NCBI RefSeq assembly: GCF_937468385.1
Contig: NZ_CALBWS010000005.1
Span: 1 to 64,000, forward strand
Direction of reading: 5' to 3'
DNA: 64,000 nt
DNA from: Neobacillus rhizosphaerae
Lineage (GTDB): Bacteria > Bacillota > Bacilli > Bacillales > Cytobacillaceae
Of this stretch, positions 17,418-25,862 are shown in pieces. Under the pieces are notes generated by a model. The model had not been told where the DNA came from. It saw nothing but the letters and a program-made list of their open reading frames with translations, and ran no database searches. How positions within the stretch are numbered: the stretch's first letter is position 1; every line of letters starts with the position of its first letter. The position numbers were made by a program, and so were the translations under genes.

Positions 17418-18113
17418 TTATTCGATCATGTATCCCACACCAGGATAGGTGATAATGTATTCGATCTTATTCTCGCCATTTGCTTTTCGTAATTTTTGCC
17501 TCAGTCTTGCGATTGTTACCCGTAAATAATCAATATCATTCCGGTATTCTGGACCCCATATCTGTTTCAGCAGTTCTTCATGGGTAAGGACTTTGCCGCG
17601 ATTTGTGGCAAGGTAGGCAAACAGCTTGTATTCGGTATTGGAAACATCTGCTTTCCTTCCATCGACACTAATCCGTAGTTTGGCGTAATCAATTTGTAAA
17701 TTTATTATTGTACTAGAGGTAGCAATTTCGGCTGGCGGCTGCTGCGCTCCTGTTCTTCTTAGGACCGCACGGATGCGGGCATATAATTCTTCTAATGTAA
17801 ACGGCTTTGTCATATAGTCATCTGACCCTAAATCAAGCGCCGTCACTTTATCGCTGGCATCATGGCAGGCAGACAGCATAATAACGGGAACAGTAGAAAA
17901 ACTGCGTAACGCTTCTAACACCTTAAATCCATCAATCTCAGGCATTAAGATATCAAGAAGGACTAAATCCGGCATGATTCGATCATAATTTTCGAGCATC
18001 TCATGCCCGTTTGTATAGGTGACAACTTCATAATTTTGTGTTCGTAAATTTGCGGACACCAATCTGATTATTTTCGGCTCATCATCGACAATGACAATTT
18101 TTTGTTTCAGCAT
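17418..18113 (-). CDS. OmpR/PhoB-family response regulator
   Basis: A 231-residue regulator. The receiver domain covers residues 1-120 with the phospho-acceptor in PDLVLLDILMP, a switch Thr/Ser in PVIMLSA and Lys in DYMTKPF. A C-terminal winged helix covers about 140-231 (SNTEYKLFAYLATNRGKV and WGPEYRNDIDYLRVTIARLR). Its start overlaps the last 7 bases of the kinase gene, so translation is coupled. It lies directly upstream of the flavocytochrome operon and on the same strand, making that operon the most likely target. Confidence 0.92.
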   Translation of the reverse strand: MLKQKIVIVDDEPKIIRLVSANLRTQNYEVVTYTNGHEMLENYDRIMPDLVLLDILMPEIDGFKVLEALRSFSTVPVIMLSACHDASDKVTALDLGSDDYMTKPFTLEELYARIRAVLRRTGAQQPPAEIATSSTIINLQIDYAKLRISVDGRKADVSNTEYKLFAYLATNRGKVLTHEELLKQIWGPEYRNDIDYLRVTIARLRQKLRKANGENKIEYIITYPGVGYMIE

Positions 18114-20653
18114 TCGTTCACCTGCTCCACTTTTGGGATCACTATGGTAAAAGTACTTCCTTTATTGATTTCACTTGCAACGTTCACTTTCCACCCGTGG
18201 GAGTCGAGAATTCCCTTACAAATCGCGAGCCCAAGACCAGTCCCACCCGTTTTTCGGGTCCGTGAAATATCCACATGGTAAAATTTATCGAATATTTTCA
18301 GCAAATGTTCCGCTGCCATTCCAATGCCATTGTCCTGAAAATCGATAAAAATATTCCAGTCATCCTCATAGATCCTTACAAGAATCGTTGGATTGCCGCG
18401 GCTGTAGCGAATGGCATTGGTAATAATATTCCTGATTACTTGTTCGAGCCGTTTCATATCAAAGAAGAGTACTTGCTCTGACGATTCAGTCCACGTATAA
18501 ATGATTTTTGCCTGATCAAAGGGGGGCTTCCTTAGTCCCTGCAGGACCCCTTCCACGAACGAACCGATTCTTGTCTGTTCTTTAATTAGGACAAGTGCAT
18601 TGGAATCTATTTTCACAATATCAAGCCAATCACTAGTGAGCTGTTCAAGCCTTTTAACATCGTCCGTCATTCCAAGAAAAATTTCGTCAATAAACGCTTC
18701 CTCCCACTCCACATCCTTTCGCATCAAGGTTTCAATGCTGCTGTTTAAGGTGGTAAGCGGTGTTTTAAATTCATGTGAAGTAAACGAAATGAGTTGATTT
18801 TTTAACAAATCCATTTCTGTTTCCTTCGTAATATCGCGTAAGACAAGTCCGAAGCCAAAGGTTTCCTCCTCATCATGAACAGGAAACTTTGTAAGCGATA
18901 AATGTTTTTGCTTTCCGTCTTTTCTGTTAATGGCAAAATTCACATGGCTTGTTTGCTCGTCGAGAGCAGATAAAAGGTGCTCTCCATAATTCTCCTCGGA
19001 AAAACGGATAAGCGACAAAATTGCGGCTAATTTTTTATTTACGATCTGGACATGGCTGAGTTCAAGGGTTTGCGCAAATAAATCGTTCGCGTAGGTAATT
19101 TCCGCTTGCTTCGTAACTAAGACAAATCCATCATTCATATTTTCTGTCGCTGTCTTCAGAATGGCGTTTCGATTGCGAAGATGTGCCAATAACATGTCGT
19201 TATATACCACCATCGCTAAGGATCTCGCGAACACCTGCAGAAACTCCTGATTAGGTAAGTCGAGCATTTGTCCAATAAATAAATATCCGAGCCTCTTTCC
19301 GGTAACGGAAACAGGGACAGAAAACTGTCCAATCGGGAGTGGGGCGTGAGTACTTATTTCCTCTTCTGCCGCATATGTAACGGGAGTCTCTACTAATTCT
19401 GACAGTTCCTTAAGTGTAGACGATAGAAATTCCTGCGGTTCCATGACAGGTAAAGGCTGATAATTAAGCCTGTTAATTAATTCGAGCTGATGGTTTTTCA
19501 ACACTAACCCTTTTGTCCGCTCCTCGATCCGTCTTTCTAAGTCTAGATTGAGGTTGATTAGTTCTTCGCGGTTCTGAAAAACTTTACTACCCATTTCATA
19601 GAACCGATGCAGGAGTAGGTTAAATTCCCGGGCAGCATTAAGAATCTGGATCCGATCAAAGTTTTTTAGCGAAAACGATTTTTCCTCAATGGCTGCCGAA
19701 TAGTCAAGCAAAACATTAATGGGCTCCAACATCCGCCGTGACAAGAGCCGGGACAGATATTGAGTAAATAGAAGCGTTACGAATAAAACCATGCCAAGAA
19801 GAAATAAGGCACTACGGATACTTTCTGTTTTGATGGAAGCAGGCTTTGCCACATAAACCGTCCAGTTTAAGGAGGGGATCATTTCAAATTGTAAATATTC
19901 GTAACGATGATAGACGGTCGAGTAATACTCACCATCGCCGCGGTTGCGTTTTTCCAAATGATTCTGTTCCTTATGGTTTTTTACATCGTAATTCTTGCTG
20001 ATTGAAGGCTGGACCGGATGATAAATAATTTTCTGCTCCTGATCCTCAACGACAGGGTAGGCACCTGTTCCGTAGTCATAATCGGTAATCAGATTGGTTA
20101 ATGCAGTCAGATCAAGCGTGCCAAGGACATACCCTTGAAATTGATTTTCATAAAGAATCGGCGCTGCGATCATGATCAGTGGTTTTTTCGAATGTCGTCC
20201 TAACAGGATCGGCGTCACCACCGTTCGTTCCGCTGCTTTAATTTCCTTGAAATGGTCCCGATTGCTGATATCTTCCCCTAAAAGAAATTCTCCGTTTTGA
20301 CGATTGCAAGGGTAGGAAGCGATAATTTTCCCTTCGCTGTTGCCAACGTACAATTCAATAAACCCAGGGAGCTTGGTTTTCCCACCTTTAAGAAGCATGG
20401 TCATAAACTCACGGTCGCTATTTTGCGATTGTGAGAGATTATAGCTTATCGATTCAATATAGTTAACATGAAAATTGACATACGTTTCAACCGATTCTGC
20501 CAGGCGCTGCGTGGCATACTTCTGATTTTTAGATGTCTGGGATATGAAATCGGTTATTTCGATACTATGAAAAATCCCGAGGATCCCAATAGGAACGATC
20601 GTAATAATAATAAAAATAAGCGATAACTGTTTTTTTATCGTCATGTTCTTCAT
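18107..20653 (-). CDS. Sensor histidine kinase with extracytoplasmic CACHE domain and PAS domain
   Basis: An 848-residue kinase. It has two membrane helices (about residues 8-30 and 280-300) enclosing a double-CACHE/PDC-type sensor (ISNRDHFKEI, RTVVTPILL, GTLDLTALT), then a linker and coiled-coil region. A GAF-like segment (about 420-530), a PAS domain (TENMNDGFVLVTKQAEITY) and a HisKA domain (SFTSHEFKTPLTTLN) follow. The HATPase domain carries NAIRYS, DNGIGM and GTGLGLAI. The start at 20653 is set by AAAGGA eight bases upstream; an in-frame extension to 20803 lacks one. The outward sensor probably detects a small ligand, perhaps the electron acceptor used by the neighbouring operon. Confidence 0.9.
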   Translation of the reverse strand: MKNMTIKKQLSLIFIIITIVPIGILGIFHSIEITDFISQTSKNQKYATQRLAESVETYVNFHVNYIESISYNLSQSQNSDREFMTMLLKGGKTKLPGFIELYVGNSEGKIIASYPCNRQNGEFLLGEDISNRDHFKEIKAAERTVVTPILLGRHSKKPLIMIAAPILYENQFQGYVLGTLDLTALTNLITDYDYGTGAYPVVEDQEQKIIYHPVQPSISKNYDVKNHKEQNHLEKRNRGDGEYYSTVYHRYEYLQFEMIPSLNWTVYVAKPASIKTESIRSALFLLGMVLFVTLLFTQYLSRLLSRRMLEPINVLLDYSAAIEEKSFSLKNFDRIQILNAAREFNLLLHRFYEMGSKVFQNREELINLNLDLERRIEERTKGLVLKNHQLELINRLNYQPLPVMEPQEFLSSTLKELSELVETPVTYAAEEEISTHAPLPIGQFSVPVSVTGKRLGYLFIGQMLDLPNQEFLQVFARSLAMVVYNDMLLAHLRNRNAILKTATENMNDGFVLVTKQAEITYANDLFAQTLELSHVQIVNKKLAAILSLIRFSEENYGEHLLSALDEQTSHVNFAINRKDGKQKHLSLTKFPVHDEEETFGFGLVLRDITKETEMDLLKNQLISFTSHEFKTPLTTLNSSIETLMRKDVEWEEAFIDEIFLGMTDDVKRLEQLTSDWLDIVKIDSNALVLIKEQTRIGSFVEGVLQGLRKPPFDQAKIIYTWTESSEQVLFFDMKRLEQVIRNIITNAIRYSRGNPTILVRIYEDDWNIFIDFQDNGIGMAAEHLLKIFDKFYHVDISRTRKTGGTGLGLAICKGILDSHGWKVNVASEINKGSTFTIVIPKVEQVNEC

Positions 20654-20887
20654 GTCATGGGTCCTTTTCTCTGTTTTCAACGTTTTCCCTTTCGCTATTA
20701 GTGTAAATGAAAAATAGCCACTATAAGCGTCTGTACCTTGAACAGAATTCGACATTTTTAGATAAAAGATGTCGAAATAGGAGTGAAGTTCTAAAAGATT
20801 CATAAATTAGATGAAAAAACGTGATTTTGCCATTGTATAATCACTTTATACTTATATTTTTAACAGAATGTAGAGGATGAGAAGCAC

Positions 20888-21307
20888 ATGAAAAACCTGC
20901 TTAATCCGAAAAAACTTATGACCATCTCAATCGTAGTGACGGGATTTCTAGCTGCTTCTTTCATCGGTGCTCTTTTCTGGAACAAATCAGCGGGTGTTGC
21001 CACTTATGAGGAATATTTAAATGTGATCAAGGAACCGTACCAGCTCCTTTATTCCAATCTGCAAGCTCTCCCAGAGCATCCAACTGAGGCAGCAGTCTAT
21101 CGAATTTACGATCAGTTTGATAGGGATGTTCATCAGGTGAAGATTTCAAGTCATGCAGAAAAGAAAGTGGAGGAGAACTACAAGCAGCTAATAGAGCTGC
21201 CTGAAACGTTTAAAGAGGATTATGATCGATCGGCCTATAAATACTCGACCCTCATCGGCCAGACGAGTCATGTGAAAATGATACTGGAGTATCTGGATGG
21301 CAAGTAA
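20888..21307 (+). CDS. Membrane-anchored hypothetical protein, 139 residues
   Basis: I do not recognise this family. One N-terminal membrane segment (about residues 13-33) is followed by a helical, charged domain facing outside. It has no lipobox. GAGGATGAGAAGC precedes the ATG. It is divergent from the histidine kinase gene, 234 bases away, and may be an accessory of that sensor, but nothing in the sequence proves this. Confidence 0.7.
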   Translation: MKNLLNPKKLMTISIVVTGFLAASFIGALFWNKSAGVATYEEYLNVIKEPYQLLYSNLQALPEHPTEAAVYRIYDQFDRDVHQVKISSHAEKKVEENYKQLIELPETFKEDYDRSAYKYSTLIGQTSHVKMILEYLDGK

Positions 21308-21454
21308 TTGAGATGAAGGACACTTTACCAGCAACAGGATTTCATGAATAGGTTCATCCTTATTTTCTATTCTCCATCAAAGCTGCTCTATTGCTTTTTT
21401 ACCAAAACCATTAAATCAATTTCCATGAGTTAAAAGGTATTACTACAAGGAAAA

Positions 21455-21480
21455 AACCAGAATGAAAATCATTCTGGTTT
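21455..21480 (-). terminator. Terminator overlapping the TM2 gene stop
   Basis: AACCAGAATGA (21455-21465) and TCATTCTGGTT (21469-21479) form a perfect 11-bp stem. On the minus strand it is followed by TTTTTCC. The stop codon of the TM2 gene is inside the stem. Confidence 0.75.
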
Positions 21481-21885
21481 CCGGAAGTTTCTTTGTTCTC
21501 TAATTGAATTGAGGATGAGAATTTCAGCATTCTCATTCAAATCATCTATACGTTTATTTAAGAAGAATGCATCAATCCATGACCATATAACTGAACCTAT
21601 TAAAAGGAAAATGAATATAGACATGAAAAATTGAGTAAAACCATTATAGTATTCCACTGTCGATAATATAATAATAATAGCAATAATCGGAATAATACTT
21701 GTTAATAGCATAGCTGAAGCATATTTATAATTCTCAGTATAGAAGCGATGCGCTCCAAAGAAACTCATTCCAGCCCATAAACCCCAAGCTGCTTCTTTAT
21801 TTTTCTTCCGTTTTAACATTTCTGATTCAAGAACGGCTAGTTCCTCTAATGTAAGGTCCATCTTCGATATATTCAAGTTATTCAT
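21469..21885 (-). CDS. TM2-domain-like membrane protein
   Basis: A 138-residue protein with a charged N-terminus (LTLEELAVLESEM). A TM2-like hairpin begins GLWAGMSFFGAHRFY and continues through two or three hydrophobic segments to SWIDAFFLNKRI. It resembles the shorter neighbour but has an expanded middle. TM2 proteins are small two-helix membrane proteins of mostly unknown role. It lies nine bases after the upstream TM2 gene, so the two form an operon and probably arose by duplication. Confidence 0.7.
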   Translation of the reverse strand: MNNLNISKMDLTLEELAVLESEMLKRKKNKEAAWGLWAGMSFFGAHRFYTENYKYASAMLLTSIIPIIAIIIILSTVEYYNGFTQFFMSIFIFLLIGSVIWSWIDAFFLNKRIDDLNENAEILILNSIREQRNFRKPE

Positions 21886-21894
21886 TGTTATCGA

Positions 21895-22221
21895 TTAATT
21901 TCCTACCATAGAGTTCTTTTTAGCATTTTTTAATAAACGAATTTCTGAAAGGATTTCATTTTCAATCGTTTCGTTAGTATCTTTAATCATACCGTTTAGC
22001 AAGAATAGGTCAATAAATGTCCAAATACCTAAACCCCCAAATGTTAATAACATAGCAACAGCCGTACCTGTTTTCCCTAAATAAAAACGATGTCCACCGA
22101 AACCTCCAGTGAAAAACCAAAGCAACCAAGTAGTACCAGTTGATTTTTGTTTTTTGCTCATCTCTGAACTAAGGAGTTGTAAATCCTCTGATGTAAGATC
22201 TTGTTTTTTCATAATTGACAT
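21895..22221 (-). CDS. TM2 domain-containing protein
   Basis: A 108-residue protein with a classic TM2 domain: [14 protein letters not shown] in the first helix, then [13 protein letters not shown] in the second. The N-terminal [18 protein letters not shown] matches the start of the downstream paralogue. GAAGGG lies about 12 bases before the ATG; a second Met three codons on is possible. Function is unknown. Confidence 0.75.
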   Translation of the reverse strand: MSIMKKQDLTSEDLQLLSSEMSKKQKSTGTTWLLWFFTGGFGGHRFYLGKTGTAVAMLLTFGGLGIWTFIDLFLLNGMIKDTNETIENEILSEIRLLKNAKKNSMVGN

Positions 22222-22620
22222 TTTCTAAATCCAACCCTTCGATATAATTTAATAGATTGCTCTATTAATTATATATTTTATCATCAAATTGTGAATAATT
22301 GTGAGAAATTTACTAATTTTGTGTAAAAAAATGTCTCTTTGACACGTATTAAGAAATATGACTTATACCCTTTAAACGCTTCCCGAACCTTGCATAATAA
22401 AATTGCCTTTTCCAAGTCGAGGAGTATAGAACCTTAAACATGAGGCGCTGACAGAACTTCAGCTGGCTCTCATGAATTATGTGTTAAAAGCACGGATGAC
22501 AGTGCCTCTTTAGATTGATTAATAAACTAAGGTTAGTTTTTTATTCCTTATTTTAGTTTGCCCTTCCCAAGGTGACGTTGAACTTGCAAATATGATTTTA
22601 GATTTTTTATCACCAAGTAG
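22222..22620. other. Intergenic region, nothing identified
   Basis: This AT-rich stretch between the TM2 gene start and the Rrf2 promoter shows no open frame with a ribosome binding site and no recognisable RNA element. Confidence 0.4.
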
Positions 22621-22658
22621 TTGACTTCTATTTCTGTTGTAACTATAATAGTTACAAC
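22621..22658 (+). promoter_or_regulatory. Promoter and Rrf2 operator
   Basis: TTGACT (22621-22626), 17 bases, TATAAT (22644-22649). A 23-base palindrome at 22636-22658 has perfect 11-base arms, GTTGTAACTAT and its complement, around one A and covers the -10 box. Binding by the downstream Rrf2 regulator would block this promoter, giving autoregulation. Confidence 0.8.
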
Positions 22659-22666
22659 AAGGGGTG

Positions 22667-23110
22667 ATGAATTTGAAAATTAGTAGTCGCTTTACAATTG
22701 CTGTCCATATTTTATCTCTCATAAACAATAATCCAGCAGCGATTTGTACTTCAGAATTTATGGCAGGAAGTGTAAATACAAACCCAGTTGTGATTCGACA
22801 AATATTGTCATATCTAAAGAAAGCTGGTCTAGTTCAAGTCCGCCGTGGAACAGGAGGGGCTTCTCTTGTGAAAGATTTACGTGATATTACGCTATTAGAT
22901 GTGTATCGTTCAGTAAGCGTTGTAAAAGAAGAAAACTTATTTCATATCCATGAGCAGCCAAATCCAGATTGTCCAATAGGTGCTAACATACAAAATGTTT
23001 TAGAGGTTATTTTAGTACAAGCACAAGAAGCAATGGAAAGCGTGTTGGAAAACATTACAATGGAACAAGTAGATACAACATTAATAAATAGGATAAATTC
23101 TTCACAATAA
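22667..23110 (+). CDS. Rrf2-family transcriptional regulator (YwnA-like)
   Basis: A 147-residue winged-helix protein with the Rrf2 opening (KISSRFTIAVHILSLI) and recognition helix region (NPVVIRQILSYLKKAGLV, then RRGTGGASL). It has one cysteine in PNPDCPIG and no three-cysteine iron-sulphur cluster set, so it resembles the YwnA/NsrR-lacking-cluster group that senses redox or electrophile stress. AAGGGG is close to the ATG and better spaced for a TTG at 22673. It lies upstream of a DsbA-family gene and a nitroreductase gene and shares an operator with them. Confidence 0.85.
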   Translation: MNLKISSRFTIAVHILSLINNNPAAICTSEFMAGSVNTNPVVIRQILSYLKKAGLVQVRRGTGGASLVKDLRDITLLDVYRSVSVVKEENLFHIHEQPNPDCPIGANIQNVLEVILVQAQEAMESVLENITMEQVDTTLINRINSSQ

Positions 23111-23163
23111 ATAAATCTCCATGTGCAGTTCTCTGTATTGAGACGTACATTTTTTTTACCCCT

Positions 23164-23188
23164 CGTTGTAACTATTTTCATTACAACG
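23164..23188 (+). promoter_or_regulatory. Second copy of the Rrf2 operator
   Basis: Arms CGTTGTAA (23164-23171) and TTACAACG (23181-23188). The core GTTGTAACTAT matches the operator at 22636, and the length between outer arms is the same. It sits 30 bases before the DsbA-family gene, which puts that gene in the same regulon. Confidence 0.75.
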
Positions 23189-23220
23189 AAAAAATAATAA
23201 AGAGAAAGGTGAGAAACTAA

Positions 23221-23871
23221 ATGACTGTAAAAATTAAAGCTTATTCTGATTTCATATGTCCATTTTGTTTTTTAGGAAAAGGCCCGTTAGATGAAATCGC
23301 AAAGGAAAAAGATGTTGAGGTAGAATGGATGCCATTTGAATTACGTCCGAGTCCATATCCGAAAATTGACCCATGGCAGGATCCTGCAAAATTAAGCTCC
23401 TGGGATTCCTTTATTCAGCCTGCTGCGAAGAAGTTAGGGATTGAAATGCGTTTACCGCGTGTTTCTCCTCATCCATATACAAATTTGGCTTTTGAGGGAT
23501 ACCAGTTTGCGAAAGAACATGGGAAGGGAAATGAATACCATCACAAAGTTTTCACCGCGTTTTTCCAAGAAGAACAAAACATTGAGGACATCGAGGTACT
23601 AACAAACATAGCCGGTGTTGTGGGACTTTCAAAGGATACTTTTAAGGAAGCATTAGTATCGCGGAAATATCGTGAAGCTCATCAAGAGGCTTTAAAACAT
23701 GCTTATGATGAAGCGAAAATTTCGGCTGTTCCAACATTTGTGATTGGCGAAGAAGTGATTCAAGGGTTAGCTAGCAAGGAAAAATTAGCACAAGTCTTTG
23801 ATAAGGAATTGGAAAAAAACAAAGCAAATGAACTTGATGACATGCAATGTGATAGGAATGGGTATTGCTAA
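23221..23871 (+). CDS. DsbA-family oxidoreductase (FrnE-like)
   Basis: A 216-residue thioredoxin-fold protein with a CPFC active site (SDFICPFCFLGKG) at residues 12-15, a helical insertion and the cis-Pro segment SAVPTFVIG. It ends in an extra cysteine pair, QCDRNGYC. No signal peptide is present, so it acts in the cytoplasm, as FrnE-type disulphide isomerases do. AGAAAGGTGAG precedes the ATG. It forms a redox-stress group with the Rrf2 regulator and nitroreductase. Confidence 0.88.
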   Translation: MTVKIKAYSDFICPFCFLGKGPLDEIAKEKDVEVEWMPFELRPSPYPKIDPWQDPAKLSSWDSFIQPAAKKLGIEMRLPRVSPHPYTNLAFEGYQFAKEHGKGNEYHHKVFTAFFQEEQNIEDIEVLTNIAGVVGLSKDTFKEALVSRKYREAHQEALKHAYDEAKISAVPTFVIGEEVIQGLASKEKLAQVFDKELEKNKANELDDMQCDRNGYC

Positions 23872-23993
23872 TACTAGATTCAAACAGTAGTGGACCGTTA
23901 TAGGTATTTTCTTACTTTAAATAACGTTCGAACTGTAAAAAGATCTATGTATATATATAGTTTTTATATTAAACAAAAAATGGAGGATTCAAA

Positions 23994-24596
23994 ATGTCAA
24001 CAACTACAACAACTTTAAAAGAAGCAATCATCAACCGTCGTTCTATTCGTAAGGTGAAAAAGAATGAAAATATTACAAAAGAAAGAATCAACGAAGTATT
24101 AAAAACAGCTTTACATGCACCGACATCTTTTAATATGCAAAGTGGACGCATTGTTGTGCTTATGGACGCTGAGCATGAAAAGTTCTGGGATATCGTAAAA
24201 GAAACGCTACGTCCACTTGTTCCAGAGGAAAACTTTGGAGCAACCGTAGAACGATTACAAGGATTTCGCGATGGAGTGGGAACCGTTCTATTTTTTGAAA
24301 ACCAAGAAACAGTAAAGCAAATGCAAGAAAATGCACCATCCTATAAAGAAAATTTCCCTAACTGGTCACAACAAGGAAGTGCAATGTTGCAGTACGCAAT
24401 ATGGATGTCTTTATCTGCTGAAGGAATTGGAGCGTCACTACAGCATTACAATCCAATTATCGATCAAGAAGTGAAACAAACTTGGAATATTCCAGGAGAA
24501 TGGAGCTTAATAGCACAAATGCCATTTGGTGAGCCAAACGAAGAAGCTGGTGAAAGAACATTCTTGCCTTTTGAAGATGTTGTTAAATTTTATTAA
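23994..24596 (+). CDS. Nitroreductase-family FMN oxidoreductase
   Basis: A 200-residue nitroreductase. The N-terminal FMN-binding stretch is INRRSIRKVKKN, followed by LHAPTSFNMQS, a middle LQYAIWMSLSAEGIGA and the C-terminal QMPFGEPNEE. The pattern fits the HBN1/FRM2-like cytoplasmic subgroup that reduces quinones, nitro compounds or lipid-derived electrophiles. GGAGG lies before the ATG. It is 122 bases downstream of the DsbA-family gene; co-regulation by the Rrf2 protein is likely. Confidence 0.9.
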   Translation: MSTTTTTLKEAIINRRSIRKVKKNENITKERINEVLKTALHAPTSFNMQSGRIVVLMDAEHEKFWDIVKETLRPLVPEENFGATVERLQGFRDGVGTVLFFENQETVKQMQENAPSYKENFPNWSQQGSAMLQYAIWMSLSAEGIGASLQHYNPIIDQEVKQTWNIPGEWSLIAQMPFGEPNEEAGERTFLPFEDVVKFY

Positions 24597-24996
24597 ATAG
24601 CCGAGAACTCTAGCGGTTTTAATCATGAGATGAATCGTCAGCGATTGCATTAGGAGGAAAAAGATGACAATTACCCTTCGATTCGCTGATATATCATAAC
24701 AAGTCGCTGATAAAACCAACAGAGTCGCTGATATATCATAAAATTCGCTAAAAAGCTAAATATAGCAAGATCTTTTAGAGAAAAATTGGTGGAATTCGCA
24801 TTTAAAATCATGAAGAGAATGAAAATTTTCATCCGAATCAATGGAATTTGGCAGATTTAGTAATAAAAGCAACAGTATTTGCGAAAACAGTCTTTAGAAA
24901 AGGTCACATATTTTATCATTTTTTTCGAAATGGAATAAGAAAAATCAGTATTGGAGCAGATTTGATTTAATACTATATCATTATAATATTTAAACC
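24597..24996. other. Intergenic region with short repeats
   Basis: AGGAGGAAAAAG followed by ATG at 24664 starts an 11-codon frame that ends in the first of two identical 17-base repeats, TCGCTGATATATCATAA (24683-24699 and 24725-24741), with a variant between them. It may be the start of a lost gene overrun by a Bacillus short-repeat family. The remainder is AT-rich with no gene. Confidence 0.4.
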
Positions 24997-25026
24997 TTGA
25001 CAATATGACTAATCTCCCTTTATAAT
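24997..25026 (+). promoter_or_regulatory. Sigma-A promoter of the T-box leader
   Basis: A consensus TTGACA (24997-25002), 18 bases, and a consensus TATAAT (25021-25026), placed about 35 bases before the first T-box. Confidence 0.8.
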
Positions 25027-25060
25027 TCGATTTACTAAAAGAAATGTTATATAGTGTAGA

Positions 25061-25312
25061 GCGTTGAAAGGAATACAGTAGTGCTTAGCAATTTTGTCTT
25101 CAGAGAGCTGATGGTCGGTGCGAATCAGTACAAACGTAAGCATGAATTACACTCCCGGAGTTTCTTTTTCGTAGTAAAGACATCTGTCTTTATGAAGGGA
25201 AAGACGGCGTCATAGCCGTTATCAGAATGAAGTGGTGAGCGTATGCTCGCAACTAGGGTGGTACCGCGAAGTCTATTCGTCCCTACTGGTTTATTCCAGT
25301 AGGGACTTTTTA
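25061..25312 (+). promoter_or_regulatory. T-box leader 1, tyrosine specifier
   Basis: The T-box sequence AGGGTGGTACCGCG is at 25255-25268. The terminator is GTCCCTACTGG (25279-25289) paired with CCAGTAGGGAC (25296-25306) and a T run. In stem I GTGCTT pairs with AAGCAT, leaving a specifier loop whose last codon before the lower helix is TAC (25148-25150), followed by A. Uncharged tRNA-Tyr should favour read-through into the phenylalanine hydroxylase gene. Confidence 0.92.
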
Positions 25313-25343
25313 TTTTTTTTATAAAAATTTAATACAATACAAG

Positions 25344-25592
25344 CATAGAAGGGAATACAGTAGTGCTTAGCAATTTTGTCTTCAGAGAGCTGATGGTCGG
25401 TGCGAATCAGTACAAACGTAAGCATGAATTACACTCCCGGAGTTTCTTTTTCGTAGTAAAGACATCAGTCTTTATGAAGGGAAAGACGGCAACATTGTCG
25501 TTATCTGAATGAAGTGGTGAGCTTATGCTCACAACTAGGGTGGTACCGCGAAGTCTATTCGTCCCTACTGGTTATTCCAGTAGGTTTTTTTG
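25344..25592 (+). promoter_or_regulatory. T-box leader 2, tyrosine specifier, near-identical tandem copy
   Basis: A second full T-box is offset by exactly 282 bases. The conserved box is at 25537-25550, the TAC specifier at 25430-25432, and the terminator at 25561-25584 has a longer T run. Differences from copy 1 are few and often paired (GCGTATGC against GCTTATGC). Two T-boxes in series should demand two tRNA binding events for read-through and sharpen the response to tyrosine starvation. Confidence 0.92.
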
Positions 25593-25595
25593 TGT

Positions 25596-25800
25596 GGAAA
25601 AGGGGCGGAGCGCCGCAAAAACCAATCAGTATATTAAATCCGAGTGAAAAATAAACATTTTACACTTCGAATTAGGGAAGCTAAGCTCTGCTCACACCGC
25701 CTTTATTATGTTGACGTATTACTCATATCAAGATCATTTCCATGTATGGGTTGGGAGTTGAAACTCATGTTAGTTTTTTTTGAAAAGGAGGAGTAATGAT
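25596..25800 (+). repeat. Dispersed leader repeat, copy A (before phenylalanine hydroxylase)
   Basis: GGAAAAGGGGCGGAGCGCCG, then CAAAAACCAATCAG, AATAAACATTTT and (after about 80 extra bases) GGGAGTTGAAACTCA occur in the same order as in the glpK-glpD gap (copy B, 43,935-44,056). Both copies end in an AGGAGG ribosome binding site. Here that site is followed at 25798 by a 10-codon frame (MMKLRIRLPC). The function is unknown. Confidence 0.7.
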
Positions 25801-25862
25801 GAAACTGAGAATTCGATTACCTTGTTAAGAGAATTCACAACAACATTGAAAAGATAGAAAGG

